Positions 55,155-64,000 of a stretch of DNA of 64,000 nt are shown here, piece by piece. Source of the DNA: Elymus sibiricus. Its lineage: Eukaryota > Streptophyta > Magnoliopsida > Poales > Poaceae. The DNA lies in the NCBI GenBank assembly GCA_039707655.1, contig CM077671.1, positions 303,056,509 through 303,120,508 of the forward strand, read 5' to 3'. The position numbers were made by a program, and so were the translations under genes. Within the stretch, counting starts at the first letter, position 1; every line of letters starts with the position of its first letter. The notes below the pieces were generated by a model, which worked only from the letters and a program-made list of their open reading frames with translations, did not search any database and was not told the origin of the DNA.

Positions 55155-56263
55155 TGGGCATTGAGTTGCCCACCTCCGGATCAACTAGGAAGACTACGAT
55201 GATAAAGGACCCATGCCCAAGGTGTGACACGAGTCCAACCCTTGGAAGAAAACAACATAAGCCTACACAACAAGCCAAATAAATGCAAGAAGCAACGCCA
55301 TTCGTCCCAGAATAAAAACATCATGCGTATGTGGGAGAAACCATGATATGTTGCCCTGCACACAATTGGGTAAGTTTTAACTGGGATATTGCATGCATTC
55401 GCATGGAAACGTGGAGTTTTGCTACATCGTACATGCGACTACATGCTTCAAACTGCATGTACCTTCTGCCCTAACTTCCCTTCACCCTACTTCCTGTGAT
55501 GCGTGGCAGTCGACGTTAGCAGCCTACAACCAATGACGAAGGCGGAGAACCGACCACGACGCTTTTCTTTCTCTTCTTGCCACTGGAACTAGGAGCTAGA
55601 GCTCCCTCCATGTCGGGACTCCTTGCCGGGGCATGTTGCCGCCGGTGTCGTGCTCTATAAGGAACTCTTCGTGCTTCCATTGCCTCTATGCCTAATGTGC
55701 CATGGATGAAGAGGGCCTGTGGCCAAGGTGGAGGAGGACCCGATAGATCCATGTGGCGGGCCGACTGTTGGAGGGGTTAAAGAGGGATGGTCAAAGGGCT
55801 CGTCTCTTGATGAGAGACGTTGTGGACTCCTCATCGCATGCCTACTGTCCTGGCCTTCTACACATAAGCTAGAGATGCCATGTGACGGCCATCCGACGGG
55901 CCTCCACGGGAATCCAAGGGCACGGGATGGCATTAATGGCCGAGTGCCTGTCGTCGATGGTGCGTGGGAGGCCCTATAGTTTCAAAAACCACGTGTGGTG
56001 CAAGGAGAAGGAAGTGGAAACTTCCCTCTTGCGCTGGTGGTTGGAGTATGGAGCGAGTTTCATACTTGCCCTCCCCGACCACCATATATATAGAGGCTAC
56101 ATTGTCGATTATGGAGCGAGCTCGATAATTTATTGTGACTAAGAGTTATATGATGACTCTGCTACAGTGTGATTTTAGCCTGAAATCGCCATATTGACGA
56201 TTATGTTTGGCGATTGAGATTATATGGCGACTCTGCTAGAGTTATTACTATTGTTTAGTTGAG
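55155..56263. other. flank of the PIF-like element; no accepted gene
   Basis: The first 60 bp may continue the decayed gypsy fragment. The rest is moderately GC-rich with short open frames on both strands (for example 55516-55752 minus) that show no domain. Two similar words, TTATATGATGACTCTGCTA and TTATATGGCGACTCTGCTA, lie 74 bp apart at 56146 and 56220. Confidence 0.4.
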
Positions 56264-56384
56264 CTTCAACTTTACGAGTGGAGTTGAATCTCGAATATGA
56301 AACAAACAACTATTCATCTGGGATCCAGGAACCAGATTCAGCTTTGCGAGTGAAGCTGAATCTAGAAGATGCAACAGACGACTA
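56264..56384. repeat. two hairpin-bearing direct repeats upstream of the NLR gene
   Basis: The block TTCAaCTTTaCGAGTGgAGtTGAATCTnGAA…ACGACTATTC-like occurs at 56265 and again at 56337, 72 bp apart. The second copy forms a perfect 11-bp stem (AGATTCAGCTT at 56334-56344 with AAGCTGAATCT at 56353-56363); the first forms a weaker version. Confidence 0.7.
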
Positions 56385-56543
56385 TTCTTTGGCAGTGAAG
56401 CGAATCCATAGATGATTCGAACCGAATCGAAACTAAAACAAATAGGGCTGTACAATTAGCTTTGCCAGTCAATTAAATTCACATGTGTTTCGAATCTAAT
56501 CAAAAGTGAAACAAACAGGAAGCGTAAGTGCAATATTGGGGTC

Positions 56544-56551
56544 TATATATT
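56544..56551 (+). promoter_or_regulatory. TATA box of the NLR gene
   Basis: TATATATT lies about 170 bp before the ATG at 56716. The leader between them is pyrimidine- and adenine-rich and has no in-frame stop, but an ATG in frame at 56506 lies upstream of this TATA box and is therefore unlikely to be used. Confidence 0.55.
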
Positions 56552-56715
56552 TTTGGATTTTGTGTTGCGCAACATCTCCTACCTTGGAATTTCTCTGCTC
56601 CGGGCACCCTCAAGAGGAAGAAGGCAGCAGCAACGAATCCTTCACACCTCGCTCACCGTCGCTCTCTCTTCTTCTTCTTTCCACCAAAATTATCCAGAGA
56701 CCTCAGTCGCTAGCC

Positions 56716-59700
56716 ATGGAGCTTGTGGTGGGCGCGTCGGAGGCGACGATGAAGTCCCTCCTCGGCAAGCTGGGGGGCCTTCTCTCACAGGAGTACACCC
56801 TGATCAGGGGAGTCAACGGCGACCTCCAGTACATCAACGACGAGCTACGCACCATGCAGTCCTTCCTCCGTGCCGTCGGCAAGGGCCACGGCCACGGCCA
56901 CGACGACCTGATGGATGACTGGATGAAGCAGATCCGCGACATCACCTACGACATTGAAGACTGCATCGACGACTCCGCCGACCGCCTCCACGGCCTGCGC
57001 CCCGACGTCTGCTGCTACTTCCTCGTCAACAGTATGTACGAGGTCCTCACATGGTGGCCTCGCCGCGACGTCGCCAGCCGCATCTCCGTCCTCAAGATGC
57101 GGGCGCAGCAGATCGGCGAGCGGCGCAACCGGTACGGCGCCAACAACCCGGAGACCGGCGCCCTCGGAGCCCCTACGGGCGCTCGTGGCCCCAGAACTGC
57201 CGTTGGGTTCGACGCCGCTGACAACCAGGAGGAAAGCCTGCAGCTTGTCGCGTTGAAGGGCCCGGTGGGGGTGGAGGAGCACATGCGGGAGCTGGAGAAG
57301 CCGGTGACCTGCATTGTTGGGTTCGGCGGGGTGGGGAAGACCGCCATTGCAACAGCCTTGTACAGGAGATTTGGGGACAGATTCCACCACCGGGCGATGG
57401 TCACGGTGTCTCAGATCTCAGACCTGGGGGGCATTCTCAGAAGCATCGACGGTCAAGTCAGGCCGCAGGCAAGCAATGAGAAGCAGCAAAGCAGCTCGGC
57501 GGAGAGCGGTATCACAGCAGCCATCAAAGGTGTACGGGGTCACATCAGCCGAGGCACGTCAGCCGTCATGGCCAAGTGCTGCGGCGGCACCGGCATCCCT
57601 GAGGAAGACAGGGCAAAGCTGGATCTACTCAAGAAAGATCTTAAGGAACACTTCAAGGAAAACAGGTTACTTTGAAATCTTGAGAATACTAACCTGTTCA
57701 TCGATAACACGACAGTTCATCGATCTTTGAAAATGCTAACCTGTTTGGTAGCATTCATACTGAAATGACAGTTCAATTTGCATTCTGGGCTCATCTATGG
57801 GCATCATTTAGTATGTACCCAGAAAGTGACAGGCAACATAATTGACATATATAGGCGGCTGATCTATCAGAGTGTGATGCAACTGATTAGTCATTATTAT
57901 TATCTAACTTTATGTTTTTATTTGTAAATTAGTTTTTAGTTGCTGTTTAAATGATACTTTGGAATAGAGTTATTGGTACTTTATATTTATCTCTGTTGAG
58001 CAGTTCAAAATATGTGGAAATTGGTTTTGGATCCCATTTTTTGGTGTTGATGTTCACCAATTTCATGCGTGGCTTTGTTTGGTGACTAGAAGAACATTGA
58101 AAATTTCAGTTACAACTTTAGTAAAAGTTACTTTTTGAAATCATTTCATTATATAAAGTTATAAACTCTATGCACTGAAACTCTGGAGTTTTAAGGATGT
58201 TAGCCTATGCAGTGAAATGAATGGAAATGAGTGTCGTCCTTGCAGAGTAGAATTACAAACTAACGTTGCTTTGATTCGGATCAGAATAGATGTTATAGTT
58301 ACTGCTGGACAGCTACTTGATCTCACTTAATTTCTTTTCCTTGTAGTTATTTGATCTTAATTGATGATGTGTGGTCTGCAACAACGCTGGACAATATTAT
58401 AAATGCACTTCCTGACAATAAAGACAGCAGAATAATAGTTACTACACGGTTTCATGCTGTTGCTACAACACGAAGAGGAGAAGGTGACATTCGTAGAGTT
58501 AAAGGTCTTGGTGATGAGCAATCTGAGAAGTTATTTTGGCAGGCTTTCTTGGAGTCCAAAGGAAGTGAAGACGCTATTAGACATCATCCCCTTGATGGCG
58601 ACAAACCTGCTGAATTACCTAACCAAGCTGTCTCTGAACCTGACGGTAGCAAAGATGTTATTCCAGATAAGGTCTGGAAGATGTGTGGAGGGCTGCCGTT
58701 GGCCATAGTTATCATGGCTGGTTATGTGGCCTGCAATTCACGCAAATCGGAGAAGGAATGGTTGGATCTTTGCAGTTCCATATTTCCAGAGTCTGGAAAA
58801 GATCGTGCGAAAGCTGGTGGGAAAGAGCTTACCCAGGAAGAAGTGGGAAAGATCATTAGCCATTGCTATAATGACATGCCTGCTGAAATCAAGACTTGCT
58901 CACTGTATTTGAGCATATTTCCGAAGGGCCACAGAATCAGCAGGAAGCGTTTGACAAGGCGATGGATAGCCGAAGGTTTCGTCTGTGAGAAGCAGGGATT
59001 GAGTGTGGAAGATGTCGCAGAGACATATTTCAATCATCTCATAAGGAGGAAGATCATCCGAGCAGCGGAGCACAGCAGTAACGGCAAGGTGAAGAAGTGC
59101 ATAGTCCACGACATGGTTCTTGAGCACATTGTAGCAAAGGCGAGTGAAGAGAACTTCATCACTGTGGTTGGCGGCAGTTGGGTCATGCAGCCTCCTAGCA
59201 GCAAGGTCCGTCGGTTGTCCCTCCAAGGTAGCGATTCCAAACGTTCAAAGGACACAGAGAAGATGAATTTATCTCATGTCCGGTCATTAACCATGTTTGG
59301 GAGTTTGAACAACCAGCTACCTTCTCGTTCATTCAAGTTTGGAATTGTACAGGTCCTGGATCTTGAAGGCTGCACGGGTTTCAAACAGCACCATACGGAG
59401 GAGATATGCAAAATGCTTCATGTCAAGTATCTCAGCCTTCGGAAAACTGACATTAAAAAGCTCCCTGAGAGGATCAGAAAGCTTAAGAACCTTGAGACTC
59501 TTGACATAAGAGGGACAAATGTTGTCGAGTTGCCTAATACCATATGCCAGCTTGAACGGCTGGTTAACATACTTGGTGGGGATAAAACAACACGTATGAC
59601 ATTGAAGCTTCCTGAAGAGTTGAAGAAGAAGAAAATGAAGGCGCTGCGCATACTCTCAGGGATTGAAATCGCTGGAGGGTCTGCGGACTTTCATCATTTG

Positions 59701-60417
59701 ACTGAGCTGAGGAAGCTTGCCATCTACAAGCTTAAAGCCACTAGGAATGATCCGAGTTTCAAAGAGTTGAGCTCCTCTATTGAGTACCTTGGTGGCTACT
59801 CTCTACAAACCCTCGTAATCGACGATGAATCATCTGAGTTTATTAAATCACTGGATGATCTGTCATCCCCTCCAAAATTCCTTGTTGCCCTCGAGTTATC
59901 TGGCAAGATAGTTAAGCTCCCCTGCTGGATCACGCAACTCAGTTCTCTCAAGAAGTTAACCCTTTCAATAACAGCTCTCCGGACGGATAACTTGAAGCAA
60001 CTCAGCGATCTGGAGTCACTGTTTTCTCTCACCTTTTCATTTTCGTTTAGAGCAGAGAAACAGGACCCAGAAACACTGACCATTCTTGCAAAAAACAAGT
60101 TGTTGCCCTGCTGCGGAGGGGAGATCACCATCCCAGACGGAGGATTTAAGAGCCTTAAACTCCTTTGCTTCTCTGCTCCTCTGTTGCCATCACTCATCTT
60201 CTCAGGACAAGCCATGCCAGAGCTGGAAAGGCTTGAGCTACGGTTTAACATACTGGAGGGCCTTTTCGGTGCGGAAAATCTTGCAAAGCTCAAAGAGGTG
60301 CATTTGACGTTGGACGACAAGGCTGGGGAAGGAATAACCACGGAGATAGTAAGCGAGATGGAGAGTGCAATGAAGAGGACTGGTGGCAAGACGCCGCAGA
60401 TAATTCTTCACCAGTGA
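56716..60417 (+). CDS. CC-NBS-LRR (NLR) disease-resistance protein, two exons, 1006 residues
   Basis: Exons are 56716-57665 and 58347-60417, joined across a 681-bp intron (AACAG|GTTACT … TTGTAG|TTATTTG); the reading frame stays open throughout. The start is ATG in GCCATGG. Domains: Rx-type coiled coil (about residues 1-170, with DDWMKQIRDITYDIEDCIDD, the EDVID-like motif), P-loop GFGGVGKT at 202-209, RNBS-A-like VTVSQ, kinase-2 LILIDDVW at 319-326, RNBS-B RIIVTTR at 345-351, GLPLA at 432-436, RNBS-D CSLYLSIFP at 501-509, and VHDM at 570-573 in place of MHD. LRRs run from about 640 to the end. The protein would act in the cytoplasm or nucleus as an ATP/ADP-switched immune receptor; the recognised pathogen cannot be told. 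The intron between P-loop and kinase-2 is common in monocot NLRs. The linker before kinase-2 is unusually long, with an AAIKGVRGHISRG region. No truncation was seen. Confidence 0.93.
57666..58346 (+). other. intron of the NLR gene
   Basis: It is 681 bp and AT-rich with a GT…AG border, phase 2, and separates the P-loop exon from the kinase-2/LRR exon. No inserted element was recognised. Confidence 0.88.
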
Positions 60418-60612
60418 CTAGTTGAGATGGAACCAAACCATGGCGCTTCACGAGTCCTTGTAAGTTGAGGATGATCATTTCTTTTTACTTGTTCTCAGTG
60501 ATCATTGCACCTCGTCTGGGTAGGTCATATGAGAGTGTCAAATGGTTCAGTTATTGTGTTTGTGTTTGAAACAAATTTAATCGTCAACAGCATGGCTCTT
60601 ATCTGTTACGTA

Positions 60613-60693
60613 CTACCTCCATTCCTAAATATAAGACGTTGGGGCAGTTTAAATTAAACTGCCCCAACGTCTTATATTTATGAATGGAGGTAG
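60613..60693. mobile_element. Stowaway MITE, 81 bp near-perfect fold-back, TSD TA
   Basis: CTACCTCCATTCCTAAATA at the left is mirrored by the right half ending ATGGAGGTAG. The arms of about 39 bp pair almost completely (one mismatch, C/T, near position 13) around a 3-base centre in TTTAAATTAAA. TA flanks it at 60611-60612 and 60694-60695. It lies about 200 bp after the NLR stop codon, so it may be part of the 3' untranslated region. Confidence 0.93.
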
Positions 60694-60837
60694 TAGTTTC
60701 ATGTATGGCAATGCCGCAATGTACATTTTTATTGTCTGTAATCATCTCTGGACATCTATCTTCAGAATTTGGAGTTATGGGAGTTCAGCTTTGTGTAGTG
60801 TGCTGCTGTAATGGTTAGCGCTGTATGGAACATATGA

Positions 60838-61145
60838 GTCTTTTTTTTTCGAAATGGCAGTTATCCTGCATTCATTAAGAAGAAAAGAGTTGCTCAGTTA
60901 ATTAGGGAAAACCGAGTGAAAACCAGATTGCCCAGTTAATTATGAGAAACTGGGCGAAAACCGTTACAACCGTTGAGCGGCACACATAAAAAAGCCCACG
61001 CACACCACTCCAAAGAGGGTCTCGACGAGACAGCACGCAGGCGTCATCGTCATCACTCCTCCCCTAGAGGCGTCATCGCCATCCCTACACTCTGAGCAAA
61101 CGACTCCGACTCCGCCGTAGGCGATCGTCGAGCAGCAGAAGGTAG
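60838..61145 (-). mobile_element. LINE-like 3' end in antisense
   Basis: A T10 run at 60841-60850 followed by CGAAATGGCAGTTATCCTGC and TTCATTAAGAAGAAAAG looks like the poly(A) end of a retroposon read backwards. An internal repeat follows (GCTCAGTTAATTAGGGAAAA / GCCCAGTTAATTATGAGAAA, 43 bp apart). No reverse-transcriptase frame is present. The boundary on the right is a guess. Confidence 0.4.
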
Positions 61146-61221
61146 CTATGGTGTACTATCAAATCGAATTCAGTCACATGGTTGTGTATGAACCTGGGTT
61201 TGATCTGGAAATAGCAAGACT

Positions 61222-61418
61222 TGGGGCCTGTTCGGCATCCCTCCACTCCGTGATGCTGCTCCTGGAGCTGGCGGAGCTGAAGTTAAAAACCACGGAGCGG
61301 GGGAACTTGCTGCTCCTGGAGCTGGCCGAGCTGAAGTTAAAAACCACGGAGCGGGGGAACTGCTGCTCCGCAGATCCTTGATTTTCCTGGAGCTGGTGGG
61401 TTGCCGAACAGCTCCTTG
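61222..61418. mobile_element. Tourist-like MITE with an internal 54-bp tandem repeat
   Basis: The left end GGGGCCTGTTCGGCA and the right end TTGCCGAACAGCTCC are inverted repeats with one or two differences. CTT or TT flanks both sides. Inside, the unit CTGCTCCTGGAGCTGGCGGA and following is present at 61256 and 61310 (54 bp apart), with a third start near 61362. The 77-codon frame across it is driven by the repeat. Confidence 0.7.
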
Positions 61419-62222
61419 GGATTTGTATGAGCATTACCCAGCATAGAAGCGTAGTCGGGAATCGAAGGGGGAAAAGCTGCACCGAATCATATTTTGTGCT
61501 GACGTCACGTGGGGTTCTCATGTGAATGCTTTAAGATTCTACCGCTCCTGTCCCTGGACTGCTTGAGTAGGAGTAACAAACAATTGATGCATTGGCTCAA
61601 TGGCATGTCTCGTCTGATTTGCTCAGGTAACGGTGCTTCCTGGTTCCAGTTCTACATTTCAGTGGTCGACGCCTCTTAAGTTTCAAGTACACTACCAAGA
61701 TTCAAGAGCAAGGCTAAGCTTTCATAAGTTCCTCACTGTAAGGACTAGTAGCATATGAAAATTTGAAGCTAGTAAAACATACTGTATTTTTGAACAGAAG
61801 GGCTTTACTATGGAAGACAGTGCTTTCTTTATCTGCAGTTTCAGTGTCTGCAAGTTGACGATTTCTTAAGTTTTACAGATCTTCGTCTAAAAATTGAACA
61901 TGATCTTTGCTAGTACTCCCTCCGTTCCAAAATAAGTGACGTCAACGCCAAGGTGGGAATAAAGCCAAAGCAGTGATTTGGGTTTCGTTTTGCAACAAAT
62001 ATAATTTTGAGATTCCGGGAAAATATCAGACGACAAGTACCAGAAATCCTGTGCTTCATCCTGAAACTGGCGTCATGCATGCAGAGAATAACGACTGATG
62101 TCCATAATAAGGGGCTAAAGCAGAGCCATGAGCTAGCTGTTGATCCATGCTGCACATTCTCCCGTGTCTGGACAGTATAGGCAGCAGCAATCAGTGTAGG
62201 AGTGTGCGAGGTTAAGGAGTTG
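61419..62222. other. unassigned DNA; one Stowaway-like end at 61913
   Basis: TACTCCCTCCGTTCCAAAATAAGTGACGTC-like text at 61911-61940 is a typical Stowaway/Mariner left end without a matching right end nearby, so it is a remnant. The minus-strand frame 61910-62314 shows no domain. Nothing else was recognised. Confidence 0.5.
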
Positions 62223-62223
62223 T

Positions 62224-62817
62224 TAGGGCATCTCCAACACGGACTCTTAAACCTTTCGCATCCATTCGAACCGAGTGGTTTGAACCCCACAAGCCATTCA
62301 ACAGAGTCCCGCATCCGTCTGCGGACCAGTTCAGACTTTTGTTTTCCCGCAAAACGGAACTAAAACAGAGAGCTTTGCGGGAGTTCGGACACCAGCCACG
62401 TAGGAATCCGATACCCCTGGCCCACCCAAAAAATGAGACGAAGCCCGCGCATTTGGAGCTGGCTGCACTGTTCCGCGGCAAAATCCCCCTTTCTCATCCC
62501 TCTTCTCTGCCATCCTGATGTTTTTCACCCCAATTCCCGCCCTTTTTACGCCGCCGCCGTCGCATGCACATGCACGAGAAGTTGTCGGAGACAGCGGTGG
62601 TGGAGGATCCGACGATCATGGTCGCCGAAAAGATCAACTCAGCGACACGACAAAACCGTCGCCTCCAAGCGAAGTCAAAGGTGACTCCGCTCAAGAAGCA
62701 GAAGGTCGGCGGAGGTTGTGGTCGTGGCGGGGGACGTGCCGACGACGGGTGTGGTGCGGAGTGGGGCCAGGGACGTAGGACGTCGCCATCCGTGCAGACG
62801 CCGCCCTGGCCGGAACT
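62224..62817 (+). mobile_element. TIR-element 5' end with a short gene start
   Basis: AGGGCATCTCCAACACGG opens the segment and belongs to the same terminal family as 26546 and 42457. A GC-rich leader leads to ATG at 62564 and an open frame with MHMHEKLSETAVVEDPTIMV and a basic Gly-rich continuation. The frame is cut at 62817 by the start of an LTR. It is probably the first exon of a TIR-element passenger gene; no domain was recognised. Confidence 0.45.
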
Positions 62818-64000
62818 TGTAACGCCCAAGATGCGATCCTATCCTTATTTTGGCATGAGGGCCTCGACAGGGATAGAAGCGCATCTCGTCGTTTCGCAAG
62901 AATGGATATCATTACAAGTACATGTAAAGAAGAGATGAGTATATAGAATTGGCTTACACTCGCCACAAGCTACATCAATATCACATCAATACAACAACAT
63001 ATCCAAACATCATACAGAAGAGCAGGGTCCGACTACGGACGAAAACAAACGATAAAATGACATCCATCCTTGCTATCCCAGGCTGCCACCTGGAACCCAT
63101 CCTAGATCGATGATGATGAAGAAGAAGCACTCCAAATCAAAACAAGCATCGCGCTCACGTCAAATCATCGCATTACCTGTACCTGCCACTGTTGTTGTAG
63201 TAATTTGTGAGCCACAGGGACTCAGCAATCTCATTTCCAAGGGTATCAAGACTATTAAAGCTTAATGGGTGAGGTATGGTTAAGTGGTGAGGCTACAGTA
63301 AGCACTAAGCATTTATTTGAGTGGCTAACTTACGAGTACAAGAATAAAGGGGGATGGTTGTCGAATAAACGGACGTGAACTAGTAATGATCTCTAAGAGA
63401 TCCTGAACACCTACTTACGTCAAACATAACCCCACCGTGTCCTCTCTCGGATAAGGACTCACGAGAAGAGACAGTCACGGTTACACACATAGTTGGTGTA
63501 TTTTATTTGAGTTTACTTCAAGTTTGCTATGACCGGGTGTTAAACAAAGTTTCCAATTTGCCACGTAACTGCGGGCACGGCTTTCCGAAAGATTTAACCC
63601 TGCAGGGGTGCTTCAACTCATCCATCACAAACTAACCACACGCCGCGGGAATAACCTCGACCACGAATCCCGTGATCTTCCTAGGCAATTCCACTGGAAA
63701 ACCGCAACCTCGAGATAGCCCGAAGTATTCTCGGAATTCCTCGCACAAGACGTTCGAGAAAGGTAAAACAAGTCCAGCAAGGCTGCCCGACGTGTCGACG
63801 TACCCGATAGGAGCCGCGTATCTCGTTCTCAGGACACGACGGATAAGCAAAGCGTACGGTGGCCTGATAGACATTTCCCGAGTTGCCCCGGGTTGACCCC
63901 GCACGGTGCTCTAGTTTTGGACTAGCACCAGCAACACTGGCCCCCCTGTATTATGTTGAATAACGAACCTCTGGTAGCGCCAACTCCCTATGCGTCAAAT
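62818..64000 (+). mobile_element. start of an LTR retrotransposon, continuing beyond the window
   Basis: The text changes abruptly at TGTAACGCCCAAGATGCGATC, which has the TG start of an LTR and interrupts the TIR-element frame. The following 1.18 kb is non-coding, with only short frames (for example 63632-63904 minus), as expected for a long gypsy-type LTR. The second LTR and TSD lie outside the window, so class and orientation are provisional. Confidence 0.5.

Noticed and set aside
56506..56715. In-frame upstream extension of the NLR with an earlier ATG
   Set aside because: The earlier ATG lies before the TATA box at 56544, and the extension has no coiled-coil character; ATG 56716 has a GCCATGG context and starts directly on the Rx-type N-terminus.

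Overview
The window looks like intergenic DNA from a large grass genome, most likely the wheat/barley tribe (Triticeae). It is built of nested LTR retrotransposons, several with exact 5-bp target-site duplications (TSDs). Two copies resemble the BARE1/Angela/WIS copia group, one resembles a Sabrina-type LTR and one a Fatima-type gypsy element; these family names are from memory. Stowaway and Tourist MITEs, TIR DNA transposons and a monocot-type resistance gene with an intron between P-loop and kinase-2 complete the picture. There is no prokaryotic signal, rRNA, tRNA or CRISPR.

Layout. 1-3591: minus-strand copia element cut by the window edge. 3592-11290: unassigned DNA with a Tourist MITE, two Stowaway-type MITEs, GC-rich tandem repeats and AT-rich inverted arrays. 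11290-21700: an AT-rich array split by an old LTR-like remnant, itself split by an 8.6-kb copia element (11968-20552). 22366-24990: minus-strand LRR pseudogene whose last intron holds a Stowaway MITE. 24990-26240: a TIR element with its own TATA box and broken ORF. 26246-55154: a decayed gypsy protease reading frame split by two TIR/Harbinger-like elements. The first (26546-42457) carries a minus-strand NAM-associated/trihelix-like pseudogene broken by a solo LTR (27544-29132) and by a second solo LTR (29497-41480), which is itself split by a non-autonomous gypsy element (31413-40691). The second (42695-55154) carries a Myb/SANT-like ORF and an RNase H1 N-terminal-like ORF, and holds a young 9.6-kb copia element (43283-52914). 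56716-60417: an intact two-exon CC-NBS-LRR gene, the only clear host gene. 60418-64000: MITEs, a LINE-like tail, another TIR-element end and the start of an LTR running off the window.

How the genes relate. The NLR gene is the only locus likely to act for the plant, as an intracellular immune receptor. The LRR pseudogene shows that the region once held a second resistance-type gene. Everything else with coding capacity belongs to mobile elements: gag-pol and gag-pro frames, a spliced antisense gene inside the gypsy element, and accessory proteins of TIR elements. Most of these carry nonsense mutations or frameshifts. I see no single operon-like new system. The most interesting items are the antisense gene of the gypsy element, the copia element with near-identical LTRs but ruined coding region, the two-protein cargo of the PIF-like element, and the tail of the LRR pseudogene.
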